From NCBI GenBank assembly GCA_913047375.1, contig CAJWTV010000001.1:124001-188000 (forward strand): a stretch of 64,000 bases of DNA, given 5' to 3'. The notes under the pieces were generated by a model. It worked only from the letters and a program-made list of their open reading frames with translations. It did no database searches and was not told where the DNA came from. Position numbers and translations under genes: made by a program. Source of the stretch: an uncultured Polaribacter sp. GTDB lineage: Bacteria > Bacteroidota > Bacteroidia > Flavobacteriales > Flavobacteriaceae. Of this stretch, positions 26,335-35,163 are shown in pieces; within the stretch, counting starts at the first letter, position 1; every line of letters starts with the position of its first letter.

Positions 26335-27846
26335 ATGATTACAAAAATTTTCATACTCGCCATTTATGTTTCTATATTATTTTTAATAGGAATTATTGCC
26401 TCACGAAGAGTAAATAGTATGAGTGATTATTATGTAGGTGGTAAAAAAATGGGTTTTTGGGCAGTTGCTTTTTCTGCAAGAGCAACTGGCGAATCTGGAT
26501 GGCTTCTAATTGGTTTAACAGGAATGGGAGCTATGGCTGGTTATTCGGCATATTGGGTTGTTCTTGGAGAATTACTTGGAGTTTTTATTTCGTGGCAATT
26601 TATGGCCAAATTATTTAAAAATCGTTCAGATCAATATAAAGCGATCACTATACCTGATTACCTTCAGAGTCACTTTAAATCATCCACAAATAGTCTTCGA
26701 ATAATCTCTGCAACCACACTAGTTATTTTTGTAGTTATTTATGTGGCATCTCAAATGGATGTAACTGGTATTGCTTTTGAATCGATGCTTAATATTGATT
26801 ATAAAATTGGTGCGCTTGTTGGTTTTATTATTGTTCTGATCTACATTTTTATTGGTGGATTTGTTGCTGCCGTTTGGTCTGATATGTTCCAAGGTATTTT
26901 AATGTTTTTTGGATTAGTTTTATTACCTATTGTTGTCTGGTTTTCTATGGATCATGGAAGTGGTGTTACAGATAGCTTGAATGCTATTGATCCGACACTA
27001 ACACAAATAATGGGAAGAAGTAATGATTGGTTAATGAATCTATTTACAATTCTAGGTTTTTCTATGATTGGATTAGGGTTCTTGGGATCTCCTCAGGTTT
27101 ATGTTAGATTTATGTCTATTAAAAGTGAACGAGAAATTGATAAAGGAAAATGGGTTGCACTTCTTTTTACACTTTTAACAGACGCTGCTGCTGTTACTAT
27201 TGGAATTCTCGCACGAATTTATTTCACAAGTGAAGGACAAGATCCTGAGCTAGTTTTAGGTAATGGTGGAGAGAACGTTTTAAGTATGATTACAAATGAA
27301 TTTTTGCCAACAATTCTAGTGGCAATTTTTATAGCTATCGTTCTTTCAGCAATTATGTCAACAATTGATTCGCTTCTAATACTTGCTTCTAGTGCTATTA
27401 CTCGTGACTTTTATCAAAAAATATTCAGACCTGATTTAAAAGATGAAGATCTTACAAATTTTTCAAGATTAGTTACAGTTGCTATGGCGATAATTGCTCT
27501 TGGAATTGCTATTCTCTTATATAATTTATATCCTGATAGACAAGTCTTTTGGATTATGATTTTTGGTTGGTCCGGAATTGCTGCTACCTTTTGTCCAGTA
27601 ATAATTCTTTCACTATTCTGGAAAGGCTATTCTGAAAAAGGAGCTATAGCATCAATGATTACAGGTTTTGCTTCAGTAATATTTTTTAAATTTGTAGTGA
27701 TTAATATTGAAGGTATAGGTCCCTATTTTAAAGAACTTGACGTTTTAGCACCGTCTTTTTTGATGGCTATTATAATTGGTTATTTAGTGTCGAAAATATA
27801 CCCACCAGATAATTCTGAAAAAGATCAATTGAATAAAATTGAATAA
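26335..27846 (+). CDS. Sodium:solute symporter (SSS family, PutP-like)
   Basis: This is a 503-residue inner-membrane transporter with about 13 hydrophobic helices. The core SSS motifs are visible: SDYYVGGKKMGFWAVAFSARATGESGW in helix 2-3, SQMDVTGIAFESML, and the sodium-site helix ILSAIMSTIDSLLILASSAITRDFYQ. The PutP-type RATGESGW block makes proline or a related amino acid the most likely substrate, but this is inference. It follows mutS2 by 24 bases and may share its transcript. Confidence 0.88.
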   Translation: MITKIFILAIYVSILFLIGIIASRRVNSMSDYYVGGKKMGFWAVAFSARATGESGWLLIGLTGMGAMAGYSAYWVVLGELLGVFISWQFMAKLFKNRSDQYKAITIPDYLQSHFKSSTNSLRIISATTLVIFVVIYVASQMDVTGIAFESMLNIDYKIGALVGFIIVLIYIFIGGFVAAVWSDMFQGILMFFGLVLLPIVVWFSMDHGSGVTDSLNAIDPTLTQIMGRSNDWLMNLFTILGFSMIGLGFLGSPQVYVRFMSIKSEREIDKGKWVALLFTLLTDAAAVTIGILARIYFTSEGQDPELVLGNGGENVLSMITNEFLPTILVAIFIAIVLSAIMSTIDSLLILASSAITRDFYQKIFRPDLKDEDLTNFSRLVTVAMAIIALGIAILLYNLYPDRQVFWIMIFGWSGIAATFCPVIILSLFWKGYSEKGAIASMITGFASVIFFKFVVINIEGIGPYFKELDVLAPSFLMAIIIGYLVSKIYPPDNSEKDQLNKIE

Positions 27847-27861
27847 AACATCTGTTTTAAA

Positions 27862-28086
27862 TTATTCGTATTGTCCAATCTCTTTATCATAAAAAGCGCC
27901 AGCTTTATCCATTAAACTAGCTAATTCTGTCGCTATGTCTTCCTCATTTTCTCCTGTTAGATCTTCAAACCATTCTATTTGATCGTCTTTTAAATTAATT
28001 AAAAAGCGAGGATAATTTGTATGTAGGATGAAGATGTCATCTGGATAATTACTGTTATCTGCTAATAAAAATTCAGGAAGTTCCAT
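27862..28086 (-). CDS. Small acidic protein of unknown function
   Basis: A 74-residue soluble protein with no signal peptide and an acidic composition (for example DLTGENEEDIATELASLMDKA). The N-terminal part (MELPEFLLADNSNYPDD) and FILHTNYPRFLINL look like a compact alpha/beta domain. I recall conserved flavobacterial hypothetical proteins of this size and pattern but know no function. It has its own -7 box and is convergent with the symporter gene. Confidence 0.7.
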   Translation of the reverse strand: MELPEFLLADNSNYPDDIFILHTNYPRFLINLKDDQIEWFEDLTGENEEDIATELASLMDKAGAFYDKEIGQYE

Positions 28087-28117
28087 GTATTAATTTTTTT
28101 TGTGATATTATAAGAAT

Positions 28118-28125
28118 CAAATGTA
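28118..28125 (-). promoter_or_regulatory. -7 box of the small acidic protein gene
   Basis: The minus strand reads TACATTTG, an exact TAnnTTTG, 32 bases before the ATG at 28086 and inside the short gap after the MATE gene. This suggests a separate transcript. Confidence 0.45.
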
Positions 28126-28128
28126 GGG

Positions 28129-29508
28129 TTAATTATGTTGCTCTCTAATTAGTTTTAACGTTAAATAATTAAAACGTAAGAATAATAAGATAGCAGCTGT
28201 AGATAAACCTGCCAGTAACCCTAGCCAAATACCAAAACTACCATAAACGTCCTCTTTTCCTAAAAAATAACTAACGGGAAATCCTATTACCCAATAAGAA
28301 ATAAATGTAATTATAGTAGGTATTTTTACGTCTTGTAAGCCACGTAAGGCACCCAAGACTAAAACTTGAATAGTATCTGATATTTGAAAAATAGCCGCTG
28401 CAAATAATAATTGAGATGCGATTTCAATTACTTCTAGATTGTCTGAATAATTTTTAACATCATTAAGATCAACATATATTTTAGGTAAACTTTTATGAAA
28501 TAGAAAGAAAATGGCACCGAAGAAAATCGCCAATAAAAGCCCAAGTAAAAAAATTGAAAAGGCAATTCTCCTCAACTCTTTAAAATTTTGTAATCCTTTT
28601 TGATTACCTACTCTTACCATTGAAGCCACACTTAATCCCATTGCTACCATAAAAGTCATAGAAGATAAATTTAATGCAATTTGATTTGCAGCTTGAGGAT
28701 TTTTACCCAAGAGTCCACTAAGCCAAATCGCAGAAGTAAAAATAGCCACTTCAAAAAACATTTGCATTGCACTGGGAGTTCCAAGATTAATTAGCTTTTT
28801 CAACATTAATTTATCTAATACAAAGAGTTTAATATTGGTAACTAAGGCTCTTGATCGCTCTTTATTAGCTAATAACCACCATAAATAAATAAGCATTATA
28901 ATTCGTGAGAGCAGAGTACCATAAGCAGCACCCACAATTCCTAATTCTGGAAAACCAAATTTTCCAAAAATTAATAAATAATTTAAAATTACATTAGAAA
29001 TATTTGCTAATAGAGTTGCATACATTGGATATCTAGTCATGGACATACCATCACTAAATTGCTTTAAAGCTTGAAAAATAACCAAAGGAATTAGAGAGAA
29101 TGCTACAAGATCTAAATAAGGAATTGCTAATTCTACAACCTGCTCTGGTTGTTTCATTAGATACATTAAAGGTTTTGCGAAAAATACAAATAGGTATAAT
29201 AAAATACCAAGAACTGTACATAAGAATAATCCGTGTTTAAAAGTAGACTTAGCACTATTAAAATTATTTGCACTGTCAGCCTCAGCTATTAATGGTGTAA
29301 TAGCGGTAGAAAAGCCAATACCGATAGACATTGCTATAAACATAAAACTATTTCCTAATGAAACAGCCGCTAGCTCTGCTGTTCCTATTTGACCAACCAT
29401 TATGTTATCAACAAAACTAACAAAAGTATGCCCTAGCATACCAAGCATAACGGGGGCAGCTAGTTTCCAATTATATTTAAATTCTGAAGTATATTGAGTA
29501 ATATTCAC
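28129..29508 (-). CDS. MATE family multidrug/sodium antiporter
   Basis: The 459-residue protein has the twelve-helix MATE layout in two homologous halves. The first half opens with LAAPVMLGMLGHTFVSFVDNIMVGQIGTAELAAVSLGNS, the hallmark MATE start; the second has the matching INLGTPSAMQMFFEV. MATE pumps expel cationic drugs or metabolites using sodium or proton gradients; the NorM branch is the nearest fit. The start ATG 29508 agrees with the family. Confidence 0.9.
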   Translation of the reverse strand: MNITQYTSEFKYNWKLAAPVMLGMLGHTFVSFVDNIMVGQIGTAELAAVSLGNSFMFIAMSIGIGFSTAITPLIAEADSANNFNSAKSTFKHGLFLCTVLGILLYLFVFFAKPLMYLMKQPEQVVELAIPYLDLVAFSLIPLVIFQALKQFSDGMSMTRYPMYATLLANISNVILNYLLIFGKFGFPELGIVGAAYGTLLSRIIMLIYLWWLLANKERSRALVTNIKLFVLDKLMLKKLINLGTPSAMQMFFEVAIFTSAIWLSGLLGKNPQAANQIALNLSSMTFMVAMGLSVASMVRVGNQKGLQNFKELRRIAFSIFLLGLLLAIFFGAIFFLFHKSLPKIYVDLNDVKNYSDNLEVIEIASQLLFAAAIFQISDTIQVLVLGALRGLQDVKIPTIITFISYWVIGFPVSYFLGKEDVYGSFGIWLGLLAGLSTAAILLFLRFNYLTLKLIREQHN

Positions 29509-29598
29509 TTTGTATATCTAGTTTTCTGAACGCGAAGATATTTATAATAATTGAAAATATTAACAAAATAGAAACAGTTTAAATTCATCAAAAAAATG

Positions 29599-29606
29599 TA
29601 TTTTTG
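29599..29606 (+). promoter_or_regulatory. tpx -7 promoter box
   Basis: TATTTTTG is an exact TAnnTTTG, 20 bases before the tpx ATG. Confidence 0.5.
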
Positions 29607-29626
29607 AATGTATTAAAAAAATAAAA

Positions 29627-30124
29627 ATGGCAAAAATTACATTAGGGGGAAATCCAATAGAAACAATAGGAAATTTACCAAACATAAATGAAAAAGCACC
29701 AGATTTCAAACTAACTTCACTGGATTTATCTCATAAAAGTTTATCTGATTTTGCTGGTAAAAATATTATTTTAAATATTTTCCCAAGCATAGATACTGGT
29801 ACATGTGCAAAATCTGTAAGAGAATTTAATAAAAAATGTTCAACGATAGAGAATACTATAGTAATCTGTATTTCTAGAGATTTACCATTTGCTCAAGCTC
29901 GATTTTGTGGTGCAGAAGGGATAGATAATGTAGAAATGTTGTCAGATTTTGCTTCAGGTAGTTTTGGTAAATTATACCAATTAGAAATTATAAATGGCCC
30001 ACTTGTAAATTTACATTCTAGAGTAATTATAGTAATAAATACTAAAGGAGAAGTAGTTTACACGGAACAAGTTTCCGAAATTGCAAATGAGCCTAATTAT
30101 GAAGCTGCATTAAAGTCACTATAA
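29627..30124 (+). CDS. tpx: Thiol peroxidase, atypical 2-Cys peroxiredoxin
   Basis: Tpx reduces hydrogen peroxide and alkyl hydroperoxides using thioredoxin. In the 165-residue protein the peroxidatic cysteine is C60 in SIDTGTCAKSVREF and the resolving cysteine is C94 in ARFCGAEG, equivalent to C61/C95 of E. coli Tpx. The arginine of the active site lies in HSRVIIVI. The dgkA gene follows after four bases, so the two are co-transcribed. Confidence 0.96.
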   Translation: MAKITLGGNPIETIGNLPNINEKAPDFKLTSLDLSHKSLSDFAGKNIILNIFPSIDTGTCAKSVREFNKKCSTIENTIVICISRDLPFAQARFCGAEGIDNVEMLSDFASGSFGKLYQLEIINGPLVNLHSRVIIVINTKGEVVYTEQVSEIANEPNYEAALKSL

Positions 30125-30128
30125 ATCT

Positions 30129-30509
30129 ATGAAAAATCATAATGACAGTTTTTTAAAAGGTAGAATACGTGGGGTTAAATTTGCTCTTAAGGGGATGTGG
30201 CTTTTAATTACAACAGAGGATAGCATTAAGATTCAATTATTTTTTGCATTTGCAATAACTAGTTTAGGGTTATATTTTAATATCTCTACCTTAGAATGGA
30301 TGATACAGTTTATTGTTATTGGGATGGTATTAGTCGCTGAAGGTTTAAATACTGCTGTTGAAAAATTAGCAGATTTTATACATCCCGATTTTAATAAAAA
30401 AATAGGATTTATTAAAGATGTTGCTGCTGGTGCTACAAGTTTTGCAGCTTTTACTTCAATGATTATAGCTTTTTTTATTTATGGTAGTAGAATTATTAAA
30501 TTATTTTAA
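30129..30509 (+). CDS. dgkA: Diacylglycerol/undecaprenol kinase family protein
   Basis: A 126-residue inner-membrane kinase with about three hydrophobic helices. The catalytic signature AEGLNTAVEKLADFIHP (about 77-93) is intact, and the later DVAAGATSFAAF matches the KDxxAGAV block. Relatives in Gram-positives phosphorylate undecaprenol; in Gram-negatives, diacylglycerol. It could serve lipid recycling for cell-wall carriers. It lies between tpx and ftsK. Confidence 0.9.
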   Translation: MKNHNDSFLKGRIRGVKFALKGMWLLITTEDSIKIQLFFAFAITSLGLYFNISTLEWMIQFIVIGMVLVAEGLNTAVEKLADFIHPDFNKKIGFIKDVAAGATSFAAFTSMIIAFFIYGSRIIKLF

Positions 30510-30549
30510 TAATATGTATATTTAATCTTCAAAATTTTAACATTTATTA

Positions 30550-32964
30550 ATGGTTAAGAAAGTATCTAAAAGTTCAAGTGATATGGATAAGAAAACACCA
30601 TTTTTCTCATTTCTAAAAACAAGACAGGCGCAAACTGTTATTGCTACATTCTTAATTCTATTTGCCTCATTTTTAGCAATAGCTTTTGTGTCGTTTTTTT
30701 TCAATTGGCAAGAAGACCAAAGTTCCCTTTTAAAATTTACGGATAAAAATGTTTTAAGTGAGAACTTATTAGGCAAAATTGGAGCAAAATTAAGTCATTT
30801 TTTCATCTTTGAAGGGTTTGGTATTGCTGCATTTATCATTGTATTTCAAGTTTTTATTACTGGTATATATTGGCTTTTTAAAAAGAAAATAGCTAAAATT
30901 ATTATTTCATGGAATTGGGGACTATCTATTATGCTTTGGCTCTCGATCGTATTTGGTTTTTTAAATTACGAGTCTGCTATATTATCCGGAACTATTGGTT
31001 ATGAATTAAATGATTACCTCCAACGCTTTTTAGGAAAAACTGGTTTAGCCTTAGTATTATTATTCTTCTTAATTTCATATTTAGCTATTCGTTATAAGCT
31101 TACTGCAGATAAAATTATTGAAAAGTTAAAAAGGAGAGAAGTTAAAGAAATTGAGGTAGTCTTAGATAAAGAAGATAATGAGTTTTCTCAAGAGGTAATT
31201 CATAAAAAAGAAGACTTTATTATTGGAAATAAAGATAAATCTGAATTTGAATTATCATTAGAAAATTTACAACCTACAATTTCTAAATATTCTGGGGTAG
31301 CTCTAAATAAGGAAGAGATTCCTCTTAAAAAGGAAACAAATGAAAAAACTATTTTAAAAAACGATAATGACAATACTGTAGAGATAGAGGTTGAAAAAAT
31401 TGAAGAAGAGAAAAGTGTTACCGAAAATCTATCTGATAAAATTTTAAAAGATTTCGGAGAATTTGATCCAACTTTAGAGTTATCTAACTTTAAGTTCCCA
31501 ACATTTAATCTACTCAAGCAATACAATGAGACTATTTCTATTGATCCAGAGGAATTGGAGGCTAATAAAAATAAAATTGTAGAAACTTTAAAAAATTATA
31601 AAATTGGTATTGCCGAAATTAAAGCTACTGTTGGACCAACAATCACCTTATATGAAATAGTGCCAGATGCTGGAATTAGAATTTCAAAAATTAAAAACTT
31701 AGAAGATGATATCGCATTATCTTTATCTGCGTTAGGTATTCGTATTATTGCCCCAATTCCTGGTAAAGGAACCATTGGTATTGAAGTTCCTAACAAGAAA
31801 TCTACAATTGTTTCTATGCATTCTGTGATTGCTTCTAAGAAATTTCAAGAATCACCAATGGAATTACCAATTGCTCTTGGAAAAACAATTTCTAATGAAA
31901 CTTTTGTTATTGATTTAGCAAAAATGCCACATTTATTAATGGCAGGTGCTACTGGACAAGGAAAATCTGTTGGTTTAAATGCCGTTTTAACTTCCTTGTT
32001 ATATAAGAAACATCCTGCAGAGGTAAAGTTTGTTTTAGTCGATCCTAAAAAAGTAGAATTAACTTTATTTAATAAAATTGAACGTCACTATTTAGCAAAA
32101 CTTCCTGATACAGATGAAGCTATTATTACAGATACTACTAAAGTAGTTCATACATTAAATTCTCTTTGTATTGAAATGGATAATCGTTATGATCTTCTTA
32201 AAAATGCAATGGTTCGTAATATCAAGGAATATAATATAAAGTTTAAAGCACGTAAATTAAATCCCAATGAAGGACATCAATTTCTGCCATATATTATTTT
32301 GGTGATTGATGAATTTGCTGATTTAATTATGACAGCTGGTAAAGAAGTAGAAACACCAATTGCCCGTCTAGCTCAGCTTGCTAGAGCAATTGGTATTCAT
32401 TTGATTGTTGCAACACAAAGACCCTCAGTTAACGTAATTACAGGTATTATTAAAGCTAATTTCCCTGCTAGAATTGCTTTTAGAGTAACATCTAAAATAG
32501 ATTCAAGGACAATTTTAGATGCTGGAGGTGCAGATCAGTTAATTGGTCGTGGTGATTTGTTATACACTAACGGAAATGAAATTAATAGAATTCAATGTGC
32601 TTTTGTAGATACCCCTGAGATTGAAAAAATCACTGATTTTATTGGTTCACAAAGAGCTTATGCCGAAGCATATTTATTGCCAGAATATGTAGATGACGAA
32701 AGTGGAGTAACTATTGACATGGATATTTCAGATAGAGATAAACTGTTTAAGGATGCAGCAGAGATTATTGTTGTTGCTCAACAAGGATCAGCTTCATTAT
32801 TACAAAGAAAATTGAAATTAGGCTATAATAGAGCAGGTAGACTTATAGATCAATTAGAAGCTGCGGGTATTGTTGGTGGTTTCGAAGGAAGTAAAGCTAG
32901 AAAGGTTTTAGTGACAGATCTTGTGGCTTTAGATCAATTATTAGAAGATGAAAAGAAATTATAA
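30550..32964 (+). CDS. ftsK: DNA translocase FtsK
   Basis: FtsK anchors at the division septum and pumps chromosome termini apart. The 804-residue protein has an N-terminal membrane domain with about four helices (roughly 28-190). A short acidic linker (about 195-310) follows, then the motor: beta domain ATVGPTITLYE, Walker A AGATGQGKSVG (about 467) and Walker B ILVIDEFADLIM. The C-terminal gamma winged helix (QQGSASLLQRKLKLGYNRAGRLIDQLE) should read orienting DNA sequences. It is followed 34 bases later by a LolA-like gene. Confidence 0.96.
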   Translation: MVKKVSKSSSDMDKKTPFFSFLKTRQAQTVIATFLILFASFLAIAFVSFFFNWQEDQSSLLKFTDKNVLSENLLGKIGAKLSHFFIFEGFGIAAFIIVFQVFITGIYWLFKKKIAKIIISWNWGLSIMLWLSIVFGFLNYESAILSGTIGYELNDYLQRFLGKTGLALVLLFFLISYLAIRYKLTADKIIEKLKRREVKEIEVVLDKEDNEFSQEVIHKKEDFIIGNKDKSEFELSLENLQPTISKYSGVALNKEEIPLKKETNEKTILKNDNDNTVEIEVEKIEEEKSVTENLSDKILKDFGEFDPTLELSNFKFPTFNLLKQYNETISIDPEELEANKNKIVETLKNYKIGIAEIKATVGPTITLYEIVPDAGIRISKIKNLEDDIALSLSALGIRIIAPIPGKGTIGIEVPNKKSTIVSMHSVIASKKFQESPMELPIALGKTISNETFVIDLAKMPHLLMAGATGQGKSVGLNAVLTSLLYKKHPAEVKFVLVDPKKVELTLFNKIERHYLAKLPDTDEAIITDTTKVVHTLNSLCIEMDNRYDLLKNAMVRNIKEYNIKFKARKLNPNEGHQFLPYIILVIDEFADLIMTAGKEVETPIARLAQLARAIGIHLIVATQRPSVNVITGIIKANFPARIAFRVTSKIDSRTILDAGGADQLIGRGDLLYTNGNEINRIQCAFVDTPEIEKITDFIGSQRAYAEAYLLPEYVDDESGVTIDMDISDRDKLFKDAAEIIVVAQQGSASLLQRKLKLGYNRAGRLIDQLEAAGIVGGFEGSKARKVLVTDLVALDQLLEDEKKL

Positions 32965-32998
32965 TTCTCTTTAAAAAGAGAAACTAATTAATGAAAAA

Positions 32999-33658
32999 AT
33001 GAAAAAATTAGGAACACTTTTGTTAACCTTTTTAATAACATTGAATATTTTAAGTCAAAGCTCTAAAAAAGCAAAAATAATATTAGATGACGTTTCAATA
33101 AAAATGGGAGCCTATGACAATATGGTCCTAGAATTTAGTCAAACTTTAATAAATGAAGATGCAGGGATTAAAGAAGGTGATGAGTTACCTATAATAGGAA
33201 GTATTGCACTACAAAAAGAAAAATACAATCTTGATTATCAAGGAAATAAGTTGATTTTTGATGGGCAAAAGATGTATGTCATAAATAATGATGAAAAAGA
33301 AGTAACTGTATCTGATGATGACATGGATGGTGATGATGGTTTTATTTATCCATCAAAATTATTAACTTTTTATAAAGAAGGATATACTTATGAGCTGGGA
33401 GAGATCAAAGTATTTAATGGTCGAAAAACACAATTCATTAATTTATACCCAATGGATAGTGAATCTAACATCAGTAAAGTACAATTAGTGATTGAAATTA
33501 GAACAAAACATATTTACCAATTGATTCAAATTGGAAAAAATACTTCAAAAACAACTTTTACAATAACAAGCTTTAAGAGTAATCAAAAATTATCAAACAA
33601 ATTATTTTCTTTCGATCCAGAAATATATTCTGAAAGGAATGGATATATTATAGACTAA
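32999..33658 (+). CDS. LolA-like outer-membrane lipoprotein carrier
   Basis: The 219-residue protein has a Sec signal peptide (about 1-20, ending NILSQ) and a beta-rich body. It includes the LolA-type strands GSIALQKEKYNLDYQGNKLIFDGQKMYVINNDEKEV and the closing TTFTITSFKSNQKLSNKLFSFDP. LolA ferries lipoproteins across the periplasm to the outer membrane. The ftsK-lolA order is a common arrangement in Bacteroidota and E. coli. The aspartate-rich run VSDDDMDGDDGF near residue 103 is unusual and may be surface loop. Confidence 0.85.
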   Translation: MKKLGTLLLTFLITLNILSQSSKKAKIILDDVSIKMGAYDNMVLEFSQTLINEDAGIKEGDELPIIGSIALQKEKYNLDYQGNKLIFDGQKMYVINNDEKEVTVSDDDMDGDDGFIYPSKLLTFYKEGYTYELGEIKVFNGRKTQFINLYPMDSESNISKVQLVIEIRTKHIYQLIQIGKNTSKTTFTITSFKSNQKLSNKLFSFDPEIYSERNGYIID

Positions 33659-33703
33659 TAGTTCAATTAACAGAAATTAATAGCATCTTATACAATAAGA
33701 AAC

Positions 33704-33711
33704 TACTTTTG
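33704..33711 (+). promoter_or_regulatory. -7 box almost touching the LptF/G start
   Basis: TACTTTTG is an exact TAnnTTTG and ends only five bases before ATG 33717. Transcription from it would begin at or next to the start codon, giving a leaderless mRNA. Confidence 0.45.
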
Positions 33712-33716
33712 CAACA

Positions 33717-35159
33717 ATGAAAATTCTTGATAAATACATACTCAAAAGTTTTTTAATACCTTTTTTCGCGACATTTCTTGTAGTCTTATTTGTCCTTGTA
33801 ATGCAAGCTTTATGGCAGACTTTCGAAAATATTGCAGGTAAGGGAATAAGTTTGGCTTTTATCTTTAAGTTTTTGTATTACACAACCCTAGCTATTATTC
33901 CACAAGCATTACCTATCGGTGTTCTTCTTTCATCTATAATGGCTCTTGGAAGTCTGGGTGAAAATTATGAATTTGCTGCTGCTAAATCTGCAGGGGTTTC
34001 TTTACAAAGATTAGTAAGGCCACTTGCTATATTAGCTATTTTTTTAAGCGGTATTAATTTCTTATTTCTTAATAATGTATACCCTTATGCAATATTTAAA
34101 CAATTAAACTTAAAACAAAATATAAAAAAGAAGCAACCAGCAATGGCATTGATTCCCGGTAGCTTTAATACAGAGATTCCTAATTATCAAATAAAATTTG
34201 AAGAAAAATACGGAGAAGAAGAAAATCTTTTAAAAAACGTATTAATTTATGACTTGAAAAGCAGAAAAGGAAATCAAAAAGTAATCACGGCAAAAAATGG
34301 TAAAATTATTTCAGAAGAAGGAAGTAAGTATATGACATTCATTTTATATGATGGAAATTATTATGAAGAACATATTAAATCGGGGTCATCATTATCAAGA
34401 AGAAAACGAATGCCCTCTTCAAGTGCTACTTTTAAAGAATATGAATTGAATATTGATATTTCTTCTTTATCTGATCAAGATCTAGATGATGAAAAATACA
34501 AAGGATATCATAATATGTTAAGTATTCGTCAAATAAAAGATACATTACCCGATTTAAAAACTAGTTATGACGAATATGTTGGTTTGAGAGCAAAAAGCTT
34601 AAATTCTATTATAAAAGTGGCTAAATTATATGAATATCCAGATTCAATAAAAGTAAAAAATACTTCTACAAATCTTTTAGATAACTTTAATTTAAATAAT
34701 AAAATTAATATTATTAATAATTCTATTTCAGTAATTGGAAGGGCGAAAAATAATGTAATATCTAATAAGAAAACATTTAAATTTAGAAGGAAAACTTTGA
34801 ACCTATATGATACAGAATATTACAACAGAATTGCATTTTCTCTATCCTGCCTATTATTATTTTTTATTGGAGCTCCACTAGGATCTATTATTAGAAAAGG
34901 TGGTTTTGGTTTACCTATGATTTTAGCAATCTCTATTTATGTTATTTATTTTTTCACCAATACTTTTGGTAAAAACTTAGCTGAAGAAAGTTCTGTTTCT
35001 GCATTATTAGGCGGTTGGATTTCCGTTTTAATGATGTTGCCAATAGCTATTTTATTAACACGAAGAGCAACAAAAGACAAAGGGCTATTTAACATAGATA
35101 CATTTATACAACCCATTATCGTTATTTTTAAAAGACTTTTATCAAAAAAAACAAATTAG
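33717..35159 (+). CDS. LptF/LptG family permease
   Basis: YjgP/YjgQ-family protein of 480 residues, a transmembrane partner in the LptB2FG pump that lifts lipopolysaccharide from the inner membrane. It starts MKILDKYILKSFLIPFFATFLVV, the classic family opening. Three helices flank a periplasmic beta-jellyroll (about 125-350, including AMALIPGSFNTEIPNYQIKF), and a C-terminal helix set follows. It lacks features that decide between LptF and LptG. The ribB gene follows after four bases. Confidence 0.9.
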   Translation: MKILDKYILKSFLIPFFATFLVVLFVLVMQALWQTFENIAGKGISLAFIFKFLYYTTLAIIPQALPIGVLLSSIMALGSLGENYEFAAAKSAGVSLQRLVRPLAILAIFLSGINFLFLNNVYPYAIFKQLNLKQNIKKKQPAMALIPGSFNTEIPNYQIKFEEKYGEEENLLKNVLIYDLKSRKGNQKVITAKNGKIISEEGSKYMTFILYDGNYYEEHIKSGSSLSRRKRMPSSSATFKEYELNIDISSLSDQDLDDEKYKGYHNMLSIRQIKDTLPDLKTSYDEYVGLRAKSLNSIIKVAKLYEYPDSIKVKNTSTNLLDNFNLNNKINIINNSISVIGRAKNNVISNKKTFKFRRKTLNLYDTEYYNRIAFSLSCLLLFFIGAPLGSIIRKGGFGLPMILAISIYVIYFFTNTFGKNLAEESSVSALLGGWISVLMMLPIAILLTRRATKDKGLFNIDTFIQPIIVIFKRLLSKKTN

Positions 35160-35163
35160 TTAT

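Noticed and set aside
32965-32982. TTCTCTTT/AAAGAGAA hairpin between ftsK and the LolA-like gene
   Set aside because: The loop is only two bases in the full form and no T-run follows; the two genes are probably co-transcribed, so I do not call a terminator.
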